Part shown: positions 35,201 to 46,483 of the stretch, piece by piece
How positions within the stretch are numbered: position 1 is the first letter of the stretch
How the letters are laid out: each line of letters starts with the position of its first letter
Assembly: GCA_025200525.1 (NCBI GenBank)
Contig: CM045763.1
Location: 60,095,530 to 60,159,529, forward strand
Direction: 5' to 3'
DNA: 64,000 bases
Source: Camellia lanceoleosa
Taxonomy: Eukaryota > Streptophyta > Magnoliopsida > Ericales > Theaceae
Notes under the pieces: generated by a model
Seen by the model: only the letters and a program-made list of their open reading frames with translations
Told to the model about the DNA's origin: nothing
Databases searched by the model: none
Position numbers and translations under genes: made by a program

Positions 35201-38200
35201 AGAATCCATTTTACAACTATATTCTCAGAAAAATTAAGTAAATGATCAATCAAGAAAAACAGTTAATGGTCAAGTGAAGCTCAATCAATAAGAATATCGA
35301 TTTGAAGGAAAACTTCCTTATATTAAAATGTTCAACGCATTAAAAGTATTTACACATTTATATTTAATTTTGTTTTTGTTTTTTAACTATTTAAAATATT
35401 TAATTTATTCAAAATATTAAAATTTGAAATTTGAAATGCTTTTAAAAACTTTGGTGTAAGATCCACGATCGATCGATCGATTCACATCTATATGTCTATA
35501 TAAAATAATAAAGTCTCTGATTCACATATGTCTATATAAAATAATAATAATTAATAACTATTACTATAATAATTATAATAATACAATTATTATTATATAA
35601 AATATAAATATAATATATTTATAAATAATTATTATTATATATTATATAATAATTATAATATATTTATAAGATAATTATATATTATATAATAATTATTGTA
35701 TAACATATAATATATTTATAAACAATAATAATTATATATTATATAATAATTATTGTATAACATGAAATATATCTATAAGATAATATATACTTATATATAT
35801 ATTAATAAAAATAAATAAACACATATATGAAAAATAATTATTTGTTATTTATATAATATAACTCATCTTAATAATTATATTTAAAAATATATATATATAT
35901 ATTTAACGTATCCCCGTACCCGTATCTAAATTTGGATACATATCCACGTATCCTTAGTTTTTAATTTTGAAGTGTCGTAACTTAGGTCAAGGGAGCTCAT
36001 TATTTCACCATGATAGACATGACTTGGGCATACTGCCAAATATAATTGGAATTTGGTCTTATGAAACTGCATCAAGAACAATGCAATGGTTGTGTAAGTG
36101 GGTTGTCATGCCAATCAACCCTAACACAGTGAAGATAACAGACATAAGTATGAGGGCTTCATACACAATTAGATTTAGATGCATGCATTCATACATATAT
36201 ATACATGTTTTTATGTGTGTTATGTGTATAGTTGTCTTCTTGCTAACTCATGACATTTTGATAAGAAGTCACTGAGTCAAGATGCTAGGATCAACATTGT
36301 GTCTTAAGAAGTACAAACAATTCTAGAAAGGTTTCATGTCTATCTCAGATGTGTAGGATACAACACCTCATGGACACTCCTAGACAAATGTCTGCTAACT
36401 CATGGGTGTATCCATAACTAAAAAATTAACTCCATTATTTTGGATGCTTTGCCCACAAATGTCAAACGTCTGCCCAAGAATAGCCTAAACCCTTGGGATT
36501 TGTCCACATCGTGTCATAGGTGTCCCATGTAGTGTCATAGGTGTCCCAATAATGTGTCTATGCTACTTAGGTTGTGTCAAATCATGTTTCTCGTCGTTTT
36601 TATTAACATAGTGCTGTTTAAGGTCAACCTCTAAATTTGAAGTTTTTGAACAACTTTAGTTGTGTACCAAACTCCCATGCCTTTAAACTCAGAAGGATAA
36701 AAAAAAAAATTAAAAAAAATAAATAAAAATAAAGAAGAAGTAAATATGAGAAAGAAAGAAGAGTCATAACTCATTAGACTGCCTTACTATAAAGACAAAC
36801 ATGAAACTTTTTACCTTTTGTGCACCATAGAGAAAATCATATTATGCAAAAGAGGTAAAAGAAAGTGACATTGAAATCAACTAATCAATTTACTAGAATA
36901 CGGTCTTATTTGTCATAACCTAAAAAAGCCAAAAAGTTAAAAGTCACTATTTTATTTAAGTCACATCATTTTATTTAAGTCACATAACCTCTCTACCACA
37001 TCACTTCAAACCCAACCCATATTTCATAAAAAAGTCAAAAAGTGCACTTATTTAGAACATTCCAAACAATCCCTAAGTTTAAATGTCAAAATAATCAAAT
37101 TTGACCATATGATATAAATCAGCTGTATGGCATGTATTGTATCATGTAACCATATGTTATCAAAATATACAATCGATATGGCAACATGCATTTTTTTTTT
37201 TTAACATAGAAAAGATATTGTATCACATAGTACCAATGGTACCAGCAATTTTCAGATCTTCCATGTTATCAAGATACACTCATACGGTACACTTCGTGTT
37301 TGAGAGTTCTCATTGCATCTATTAATCTATGTATGAACTAATTTAGAAACTAGTATCGATTAGAATCTTTTACGGTACATTGTCCTATGGAAACGTCCTA
37401 AGAACTGCCATGTCTAGTATATATGTGCACCATATATATTCATGAAGAGGAGAGGAGCCAAAAAAAAAAGAAAAAATTATTGTTGAACTAGTTGACTTTA
37501 CTATTGTATGTAGCTTATTCCACTAATTCACGGTAATTTTCGCAATAGTTTTCTTTTTTTGTAGATTATATGGACAATTCAAAAAATGTAAGTTATTCAA
37601 TTAAACATGACAAGTCACAGCAATGATGTCCGCACATGTTGTTTCACACACCGTTAATTGACAATTTCCAAGTATCCTCAAAAGACTGAACGAAGTTTCA
37701 CAAATTTAAGTTGCATATAAACAGTTAAAATTCATGGTGAAATGGTGCAGAAGAATTGGAGAACTTCAACAACTGGATCTATTTAATTGTATTCGTTCAT
37801 TTCAAAGAAAATGAAAATATATCCCTTCATTTCGATTTAATAAAAAGTCCACGATGTCTCCCTTCATTTTAAGACGTCAATAAAATTCAGCAAGTAAAAT
37901 TCACAAGTAATAAGAAAGTAATTTCCTCTCTAATTCACCAGAAAATGCAACGTCTTATCAAACATAAACTAAATTAACAACAATTAAATTTAACCTTTTT
38001 ATATAAACAACTTCAAATATAGGAACACACTTGGATTCAAACATCAACTAAACAAGCAAAGCCAACCAAACAAAATTGAATAAGGCAATAATTAGCATAG
38101 CATCATACCAAGTTGTTACAGTTAATACATCTGCGATTGTCGGCAAGTTTGAGAAGATTCCGTATAATTCTCTCGTTTTTCTCATCCTCCTTCACTCGAT

Positions 38201-38207
38201 TCGCCAT
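29207..38207 (-). CDS. AGD14: ArfGAP domain protein, AGD14-type
   Basis: Exons on - : 38207-38109, 33684-33623, 33477-33390, 33278-33217, 33138-33042, 32814-32344, 32113-31409, 31307-31155, 31017-30913, 30807-30724, 30240-30069, 29973-29931, 29354-29207. They total 2289 nt, 762 aa, every junction in frame. ArfGAPs stimulate GTP hydrolysis by ARF GTPases in vesicle traffic. The zinc finger CX2CX16CX2C is C27, C30, C47, C50 (RRCINCNN / YVCTNFWTFVCTTC), with the catalytic Arg probably R55 in VHREFTHRVKS, followed by IYLKEWDSQRHS and FIKHVYVDRRYTGERSFDKP. Residues 137-293 are rich in Arg, Ser, Tyr and Gly (RS/RD-like). Then comes ILIDFDAVPEPP and a long Ser/Pro/Ala-rich, probably disordered tail. 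NPF motifs (STNPFDLN; end GGNPFG) could bind EH-domain proteins. It is longer than I recall for Arabidopsis AGD14. Confidence 0.93.
35560..35800. repeat. AT-only minisatellite in AGD14 intron 1
   Basis: Two to three copies of a roughly 55-60-bp unit with ATTATATAATAATTATTGTA and TAACATATAATATATTTATA at about 35664-35790, within a nearly pure A/T stretch. Confidence 0.75.
36900..37075. mobile_element. MITE-like copy (AAGCCAAAAAGT / TTTAAGTCACAT family)
   Basis: It shares phrases with 39979-40117 and, inverted, with 42698-42872: AAAAGTCACTATT, TATTTAAGTCACATCA, CACTTATTTAGA and a terminal CCAAACAATCCCTAA. The exact left end is unclear. Confidence 0.55.
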
Positions 38208-38610
38208 CCCCGCCACTTCAACCTCCAATCAAAACCCTACCTTAACACCAAACTAGAAAAGATCAATCCAATCCAATCCAATCCAATCCAACACAACACA
38301 GCACAATTCAACAAAAATCACAACTGTAACAAAACTGAAAACACTCCACAACAAAATTCGAACTCGCAAAGCAATCAGATCTGACGAATTACAACTAAAA
38401 TGAACACACACAAAACATATATAAACACATATAGATTTGCTGAGCAATATTGGAACCCTAGAACTGACCTGATCGAGGACTGTTATGGTCGTTTGGTGGA
38501 GGATTTGGAAACGACGGCTTTACTGCTTTTTGGAAAATGTATAGAGAGAGAGAGAGAGAGAGAGAGAGTGGAGGGGTTTTTTATGGTGTCCAGAGACAGA
38601 GAGAAAATGT
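38208..38610 (-). other. 5' UTR region of the AGD14-type gene, probably with a short leader intron
   Basis: Upstream of the ATG on -, a donor-like GATCAG/GTCAGT near 38470 and an acceptor-like TCTTTTCTAG near 38255 suggest a leader intron of about 0.2 kb. The (GA)n at 38542-38568 and five tandem CCAAT words at 38264-38290 (+ orientation) are conspicuous. The transcription start is not determined. Confidence 0.45.
38542..38568. repeat. (GA)n microsatellite
   Basis: About 13 GA units near the presumed 5' end of the AGD14-type gene. CT-rich leaders are common in plant 5' UTRs. Confidence 0.95.
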
Positions 38611-38649
38611 CGTGTGTCTGCTGGGAATGAACTGTAGTTGATTGAAAGG

Positions 38650-39078
38650 TCGTGTGCTCTGTCTCTCTCTCTCTTTCATAGGCTCGTCGAATATTTGGAC
38701 TAAAAAATACGGATAAATAAACTGGCTGACAGTCGTAGTCGCAGGAGGCGACTCCTGCTGCCTAAATTACTTTTTTACCCTTAGGCTTTTGGAAACAAAA
38801 ATATTAAAAAAAAGGGGTCAAACTGTCATTTTCTCTCCTTTCCTATGGAGTGTTTTGATAAGAGGATTAGATTAAAATATCTCATTAAAAATAAAATAGA
38901 TTAAAATAATTAATAAGATAAATATCATATTAAATTTATAATTTTTTTCTCTTACAATTATTAAATTAAATTATAAAAGAAAATTTTTTAAACATAATTA
39001 TTTTAATCAAATTAAAATAATTAAAAAATCAAATAACTAATTACGATAATCAACTTTTCAAACAAGGGGTGTAAGTTT

Positions 39079-39114
<36 letters not shown>

Positions 39115-39978
39115 GGAGAAGGGGCACACATGATGCTTTTTGTTTATAATTTTATTACTCGGTTTGCTTTTCAATTGAATACTGTTTTTGAAATTTTTTT
39201 TGTTATATATATATATATATTTTTTTTGTATCTTTAGTAAATTTTTTGGTATTTTCGTTTGAGAATAGACTTTTTTAAGTAACTTTTTGATTTTTTGACG
39301 ATATAAAAAATTAGTATATTTGGGATGATTTTTTAGTTTTTTACGAAAAGATATGTAAAAAGTAGAGAGAAATTTGAATATTTGACTTTTTAGGTATCAT
39401 TTGGGAAGTGGGTTGGCTTTTTGACTTTTTTAGCTATTTTAGCCTAGAAAAGCCTAGTTTGGGAAGGGATTTTGACTTTTTTTACTTTTTTGTGAAAAAA
39501 AAGAATGTAATGATTATAGGTTGTATGTGATGTTTTGTCTTATTGGGCTAAAAAACCTGTTTTGTTTTTCGTGGCTATTTTAGCCAAAAAGATCCCAAAA
39601 ACCTTTTCACAAACAGAGTATAAGTTGTTAGTTTTTTTATTTTTTTAGTGACTTTTTGGCTAAAAAAATCACTTGCCGAACGAGACTTTAATTAATTTTT
39701 TATTTTTTAGATAGACTTTTAAAAAAAATGAATTTAAAGATAACAAAAAAATACGAAAATTCAATTGATTTTGTATTTTTTATTTATTGAATTCTTTTTA
39801 AATTTTATAAAAAAATGTATTTTTTAAATACATCTACATTAGGTGTATTTAAAGAAATTTGACTAAATTTTTAAAAAAAATTACTAAAAACAAAAAATTC
39901 GAAAACCTAAATTAGGTTTTGTTTATTCAAAAATATTTTACGTATTGGCTAAACAAAAAGTAAGTACAACATATTTTA
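38650..39978. other. Intergenic DNA, repeat-derived
   Basis: No gene. A long poly-T/poly-A junction is at 39069-39114. 39240-39400 matches 56660-56820 (both with TTTTTTACGAAAAGATATG and AAAAGTAGAGAGAAA). 39388-39690 holds members of the GGCTATTTTAGCC / TTTGGGAAGTG family seen at 58073-58293. Confidence 0.6.
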
Positions 39979-40117
39979 AGCCTTGTTTGGGATATCCTTA
40001 AAAAGTCAAAAAGTCACTATTCTATTTAAGTCACATCACTTCAAGCTCAACCCATACTTAACTCATTTTTCACAAATATCAAAAAATACACTTATTTAAA
40101 TCATCCAAAATCACCCC
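39979..40117. mobile_element. Short MITE, TTA-flanked
   Basis: AGCCTTGTTTGGGATATCC at the left and CATCCAAAATCACCCC at the right are imperfect inverted ends. TTA is present on both sides (39976-39978, 40118-40120), as for PIF/Harbinger (Tourist-like) elements. Confidence 0.6.
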
Positions 40118-40161
40118 TTAATCAAAATGTGTTTTCGTCATAATTCCCAAAATGACGTTTA

Positions 40162-40924
40162 GGGCTTGTTTGGCATGTCCTATATAAGCCAAAAAGTCAA
40201 AAAGTTACTCCAAAATCTAAAAAGATGTCACTATTCACCAAAAAAAAAAAAAAAAAAATCAATTTTTTTTGCAAAAAAGTACAGCCGAAGTCAACAACTT
40301 CAGGCTGCTGCGCTGCGCCACTGCCCAATGTTGAAATGATTGGGTGTGATTGGCACACACACCGCGTTTGGCCTGTGGAGGTTATCACGGGTCCCGTTTT
40401 GATAATCTGAACCGTTAAATATGTAGAACTCATCGAGTACTATATGTCTGCAAAAAATCACATTGATCGGATATCGATAACTATATGATCAGATCAGTTA
40501 TGTACGAAAAATGGATGATGTTATAATTAATGATTGAGAAATAAATATATCTGATCAGATAGCTATCGATGTCCGATTAACGTGATTTTTTACAGGTACA
40601 TAGTGTTCGACGAGTTATACACATTGAACGGTTCAGATTATTAAAATGGGACCCGTGATGACCTCCACGGACCAAACAAAACCGTACAGTGCATTGTAAA
40701 AAAAATAGCCAATAATTTCCAACTCCTCCTCACAGCTGCCGAAATGTACTGCTGGGGCCCACCTGTCACTATTCATCTCTTACACACTCTTTTTATACAA
40801 TTTTTTAATACACATTTTTCCAAAAAAATCTAAAAAGTTAACCCAAACCTCCATATTTTTTTCTCAACTTTTTTAGTCCAAAAAGTCAAAAAGTACACTT
40901 TTTTAGTACACCCCAAACCAGCCC
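40162..40924. mobile_element. Tourist-like MITE with a nested hairpin element
   Basis: The left end GGGCTTGTTTGGCATGTCCT and the right end, inverted GGGCTGGTTTGGGGTGTACT, with TTA at 40159-40161 and 40925-40927, fit a PIF/Harbinger MITE. Its centre is replaced or extended by the long inverted repeat at 40366-40677. Confidence 0.8.
40366..40677. repeat. Long inverted repeat (hairpin), arms of about 150 bp
   Basis: The left arm starts GTTTGGCCTGTGGAGGT; the right arm ends ACCTCCACGGACCAAAC. Matching segments include ATCACGGGTCCC, AATCTGAACCGTT, AAAAAATCAC and ATCTGATCAGAT-like words on both sides. A transcript would fold into a long imperfect hairpin. Confidence 0.88.
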
Positions 40925-40929
40925 TTAAT

Positions 40930-42690
40930 AATTTTGTAAGTCAATTTTCAAATTCACTTTCAGATTAGCCCTTTCAGCATTAATCTTTTCAAATGGGAAA
41001 TGGTGCCTTTTCATTGGCTCTTATCCAAGAGAATACAATAAAATAAATTATTTCAAGTGTTCAACCAAATACCAAAAAATAAAATTAATTGTGCAAAATC
41101 AATTTACATGAAAAATATTTCGAAACTAAAATATTTTACGTCAAAAAAAAAACAAAACGGAGCCTTAACCTTTACCCCAAAAAAATATATTACAAATTAA
41201 AATTAAAAAAAAAACAAATTCAAATTTACTTTTCTGTCCAAATCTAGACCGTTGGATCAATTCATAGTGCATCTCTACCGTTACAAGTAGAGAGGTAAGG
41301 AGAGAGTTTAAGGAGACGATCCCATCTCCCTGTTTTGTGCATCTTGCTTTTGTTTCTACTCTTGCTTTATGTTTGGTGAGTTGTTTGATCTTTTGCTGTT
41401 GGGGTTTGTTTGTTGCTTCATTTTTTTAGGTTTTCAAGGATTTTTTTTCCCCTTTATTTTTTCTCTTTATCTGTTAGTTCAATGTCGTAGTCTAAATCCT
41501 TGTAGGTCGTTTGAATGTCTTTATGCATAAACTATTTTATATCTATTTGGTTTATTATAAATAAAACAATTTAAAAGTCCACTATTTTTTTTTCGTCTTT
41601 AGTATTTTTTTTATTTTTTTGTACTTTTAAATTTTTTTAGACTTGAAGAATCAAGAAAGCAAAAAAATTGACATAATTTTAAAAAAAAAGCAAGTAATAA
41701 AGACAAAAAAAAAAAAAAAAAAATCAGAAAAAGAAATGTTGTTGCCAAACTCATCTCTCGCCCAAATCCTGTTATACAAGGGAATGGAGCACTCTACAAT
41801 TTGGACTGGGTGCTAGGACGGAATGAGGGCCAGACAATGGGCTAAATTGTTGAATTTTACTAACTTTGGAAGAATAGCATGGCATGAGAGGCCCAACTAT
41901 TCAATGGCAGATTAATGAATGGCCCAGTCCATGCCCATCAGTCAAAAAATAAAAAAATTAAGTGGGAACCCCATTTTTTCTGAACTGAAAAAAAAAAAAA
42001 AAAAAAAATTGAGAAAGACCACCATTTGCACCTCCTGCAAAAAGTATATTTTTTTCCATCCCAAAAAATATATCTTTTATTTCTGACAAAAATTACAATT
42101 TTTACTGTAAAAAGCATAATTTTAATCGCACATAACTTTAGGGTTATACAGCATAATTTCATTATTTATAACTTACAAAAATTGCAATTTTTATCATAAA
42201 AATCATTTTTTCTTACAATATTAAGTCAGATCGAATTTGAAATGACACATATACTTACTATATAGTGTCGGCCCAATTCAAATCTAACTCAACTCAAAAT
42301 TGTTTTGAAAAGATGATTAAAAATTGACTTTTTGATTTTTAAATTTTTTAACTTTTTTATGTGAGAGGCAATGTAATCCAAAATAAGTTAAAAGCTGACT
42401 TTTAATTTTTTTAACTTGTTCCCAAATGGCCCCTCAATATTTATTGATCCATCTCTATCAGATTTAGATTGAAGTCACCTCAAACAGTACTATATAAATA
42501 TATATATATATACATAAATATTTGTTATGGGGTCTTTTGGAAAGAGGGTAAAAAGTCAATTTTTAACTTTTACCTATTTTGAGTCATATTATCTCTTACA
42601 TTTTTTACCTATAAAAAGACAAAATAGATTAAAAAAGTCAAAAAATTAATTTTTTACCAACTTCTTAAAACACTCCTATATTTAGTTCCA
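40930..42690. other. Intergenic DNA, repeat-derived, no gene
   Basis: Only low-complexity frames. 42300-42435 and 42525-42680 resemble each other (AAAAGTCAATTTTTAACTTTT and related words) and look like further MITE relics. A long poly-A lies at 41703-41725. Confidence 0.5.
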
Positions 42691-43330
42691 ACATTAAAGG
42701 GTGGTTTGGGATGGTCTAAATAAGTGCACTTTTTTACTTTTTATGGAATATGGGTTGAGTATGGATTAAGTTTAAAGTGATGTATTAGATAGGTGATGTG
42801 ATTTAAATAGGATGATGTGACTTAAATAGGATTTTGACTTTTTGACTTTTTTAGATAATGCCAAACAAGGCCTAAATTCATGTATTAGTAGTTGTGGACA
42901 CGATAGTGGTGGATTGGTAGGTGATAAGATAGTGATAGTGATAGTAGCGACAGCGACAATAGTGATAAGATGGGTGGTGATAATGGAATGGTGATGATAA
43001 AAAATTAATTTTTTACCAACTTCTTAAAATGGTGGTTTGGGATGGTCTAAATAAATGCACTTTTTTACTTTTTATGAAATATGAATTGAGTATGGGTTGG
43101 ATTTGAAATGATGTGTTAGAGGGGTGATGTGACTTAAATAAAATGATGTGACTTAAATAGGATTTTGACTTTTTTAGATAATACCAAACAAGGTCTAAAT
43201 TCATACATTAGTGGTTGTGGACACGATGGTGAAGGATTGGTGGGTGATAAGATAGTGATAGTAGCGATAGCGACAATAGTGATAAGATGGGTGGTGATAA
43301 TGGAATGGTGATGACAAGGGTTTGATAATG
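42640..43330. repeat. Large tandem duplication, offset about 331 bp
   Basis: 42701-42997 recurs at 43032-43316: the same TTGGGATGGTCTAAATAA start, TGATGTGACTTAAATAGG, CAAACAAGG(C/T)CTAAATTCAT, then GTGGACACGAT and a GATAGTGATAGTAGCGA array. A shared ATTAATTTTTTACCAACTTC precedes both copies. The first copy has about 28 extra bases. Confidence 0.88.
42698..42872. mobile_element. MITE copy with TAA flanks
   Basis: GGGTGGTTTGGGATGGTC at the left and CCAAACAAGGCC at the right, with TAA at 42695-42697 and 42873-42875. It is duplicated with its surroundings at about 43030-43196. Confidence 0.6.
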
Positions 43331-43395
43331 ATAGTAATTATAGTAGCAATGGTGATAGTGGTGGTAGTGCTAGTGATAGTGATAGTGGTAGGGAT
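43203..43395. repeat. GATAGT/GGTGAT minisatellite
   Basis: Irregular GATAGTGATAGTGGT-type repeats; the opposite-strand 69-codon frame is only Thr/Ile-rich translation of them. The first copy is at about 42895-42995. Confidence 0.85.
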
Positions 43396-43439
43396 CAGTG
43401 ACAGACCCAAGAAATTAAATCAGAGGGGGCACTTACTAA

Positions 43440-46400
43440 TTACACTATTAAAAAATTTTATAAAAATATTTCACATAAATTTTCACCATTAACTCCAAGA
43501 AAGATAAAAAAAAATAATAATAATCAGTGTGTTTGCTTTTAGTTTTCTAAAAACTAAGTATTTTATTTTTCGTATTTTTTTTGTTTTAGTAAATATTTTT
43601 TAAATTTAATTTAATTTTTTTTACTTTTTTAGATGCACATTACTTAGATATGTATCCAAATAGTAAAATATATGTGAAAAAATATTTTTAAAAAATTAAT
43701 AAATACATAAAAATACAAAAAATGTATTAAATTTTCATATTATTTTTATATTTTTTTGGTAATTAGTGTATTTTTTTAAAAAAAAATTCACAAATATTAT
43801 AATTTTTAAGTATATTTATGTTAAGTGCGTTTAAAAATTAAAAAAATTTGCTTAAAATATTAAAAAAAATTATTAAAAATATTAAAATACGGAAAATAAA
43901 AATGTAGAATTTTTTGAAAACTAAAACCAAATAAGCTAAATATTATTTGTAATTAGTGTATCATGGATAATATTAAAAAAAGTCATGAATATAAAGTTTT
44001 AAAATAAATTATAATATGATAAAGTAATTTTTTATACAAAATATGCGTAAAAATTCAGTATAATAGTTATACCACGTCATTATTAACATGTGATATCACC
44101 AACCAATAGTAAAGAAACACATAGAGAATGAACGCTACATGTCAAATGTAACTAACAATTCAATAAATTTTATATTTTTATTGAGATTAATTATGTTCTC
44201 ACGTCAATAGTGATAGAAATTACTATTATATTAGAATTTTGATAGATAATAATATCATAATTACTTTATTTTCAATCAAAATAATAATTATTATTTTTAT
44301 TATTTAAAAAATATCATTGGCATTTAAAATAATATTTTTATAAATTATTTTTATTTAAAATATTTTCTTTATGTTTACTTCCCCGACCCATGTTAGCTCC
44401 GCGCTGGTAGGGTTTGATGATAGTTCTGGTAAATGGGTGGAGATAGTTACGTGATGACATTGATAAATTTTTAAAATAAAAAATATATTTGATTAATTAA
44501 ATTTATTTTTTGATTCATTTTTATTTCAATACACCAAATGTTAGAAAATATTTTTAATATATATATATATTTTTTCTGAAAATGTTGTCAACTAAACTAG
44601 CGTATAAAGGCTTACCCTATCTATATAGGTAGGCCATTTAATGTAAAGTTAGTTGAAAAAAGAAAAGAAAATGACGTCTTGTCTGCTAGTTCTGTTCAAG
44701 AGTCAACTATACAATGATCGCTTGCCAATACCGTGAATTTCTGGTACGTCAGTATTTTTTGTTGCGCATATATTATATGAAGGGCTGTGCTGCAGACCTC
44801 TAATTAGAGGTGCTGCAGTACAGCACTAGTGGCCTGTCCATGTATTAAAAAAAAAAAAAAAATAGTGAAATAAAGATAAAAAAAAAAGATAAAAAAAGAT
44901 AAATTAGAGATATTTTAGTGATTCTTTTTTAAAGGTATGAATCATTTTTGATTATATGAAACGGCAGTGATTCAGAGCTCTAAGTAGAGCTGCTCTAATA
45001 GCAGTTCTACTGAGCTGGCAACCAATTAAAAAAAAAAAAAACAAACAAAAAAAGACAAAACAAAAGTCACTAGAAGACAAATTAATGCTAAGTTTAGAGG
45101 TGCTCTTTTAGAGCTCTGAAGCAATTTCCTTATACGAAATTATGTAAAATTATATTAAAATATATTTAAAAAATAAAAAAATTACCATTCATCTATATTT
45201 CAAAAAAATATTACAAATACATGAACAAATTTAAGATTTTCAATATTAATATTAATAAAATTTATTACTAATTTGTAATTTATTTTCAAACTTTCTACTG
45301 ATTTGTAATTATTCTTTAAAATATATTAAATTTATAAATATTTTAATATTTTATATTCTCTATCAATATTATGTGGTATTTTGGAAAAATAGTAAAAAAA
45401 TTAGCTTTTAGTTTTTTTTCAAACTTTTTGACTTTTTTGAAAAGTGATTTGAGAAGTTGGTAAAAAAAAAATTATTTTGTTTTTAGAATTAATATTTATT
45501 TATAGTGTCACATGATATTAAAATGGTCAAAATACCTCATCCAATTTAGGAAATTTATATTTAGCCCCAACCCGCCTCAAGATATAAACATAGAGGATAA
45601 TTACATAATTTCACAACTTGCTTTTTGGTCACTTCCCAAATGATCAAAAACACAACTTTGGCATTTTATGAGATTGCAAAACACAGACTATGTTTGAAGA
45701 AGCTCTCCAAACACATTTTCACCTATTGTTTTGAGTGTATTATTTGTTTGAAGTTTTTAAAAATTAATTCAACACCCACTTTTAAACATTCTTTCCAAGG
45801 TGAAAAAATTTGGAATAACCGGTCGTCCTCTTGGACGTCTGGCTGGAACAATGCTCTTTTTCTTTTTTCTTTTTTTAACAATTGGCACTTGTTTTTTTTA
45901 TATATATATTTTAGATAAAAAAATTTTGAAATTTTTTTAAAAAAAATTATGAGTTTTAAATAAAATTTTGAATTGTGTGTTTGGTTATGAGTTGTAAGTT
46001 TTTGTATCAAATATCATATGTTACATCAAAAATTTCTCACTCAATTCAAAACTCATTCACCAAACAAATTTTTCATACTCAAATTATAATTCTAAAATTT
46101 ATGAACTAAAAATATAACTCTATTATTAAATTATATTTAGAAAACTCTACCAAAGCCACCTTAATTTTTTGTTGGGTTCTAAAAAGCGCACAATAATTAT
46201 ATATCCCATGTAGGGGTGAGTGGAAGCAAAAGTGATATATTACATGAAATTATGGAAGAGAAGATGATGTCAACCATGTGACATGCATTTAACTAATAAC
46301 ACCATAAAGACATTGCTCATTGTGACATATTGTTCATCTCCCTCTTTCCAGCTTCTCTATTGATGAATACACTGACTAACCGCACTAAATTACAGAAGCA

Positions 46401-46440
46401 ACATAGACATAATAGTCCATAGGACCAAATTACAAGACGC
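43440..46440. other. AT-rich intergenic DNA, no gene
   Basis: There is no coding signal. 44780-45130 carries short inverted motifs (TAGAGGTGCTGCAGTACAGC, AGAGCTCTAAGTAGAGCTGC), and a related motif pair occurs at 59940-60060, which suggests a small dispersed repeat family. The rest is A/T-rich. Confidence 0.5.
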
Positions 46441-46444
46441 CATG

Positions 46445-46448
<4 letters not shown>

Positions 46449-46479
<31 letters not shown>
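46449..46479. repeat. Poly-T tract (about 31 nt)
   Basis: An uninterrupted T run directly abuts the left end of the element at 46479. It could be the poly-A target or tail of an older insertion. Confidence 0.9.

Positions 46480-46483
<4 letters not shown>

Larger units (their letters stand above)
33685..38108 (-). other. First intron of the AGD14-type gene (4.4 kb), repeat-loaded
   Basis: It splits the zinc finger codons (exon 1 ends NNCNNL-like CNNL; exon 2 begins GPQYVC). No other exon is needed for a continuous frame. It holds GATC-rich low-complexity sequence (34890-35050, 35465-35480), a very AT-rich block (35500-35900), a CGTATCC-type dispersed repeat near 35905-35955, and a MITE at about 36900-37075. 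Confidence 0.6.

Noticed and set aside
35967..36275. 102-codon + frame in AGD14 intron 1
   Set aside because: No recognisable similarity; sits in repeat-derived intron sequence and is not needed for the gene.
43201..43410. 69-codon Thr/Ile-rich frame on -
   Set aside because: It is the translation of a GATAGT-type minisatellite.
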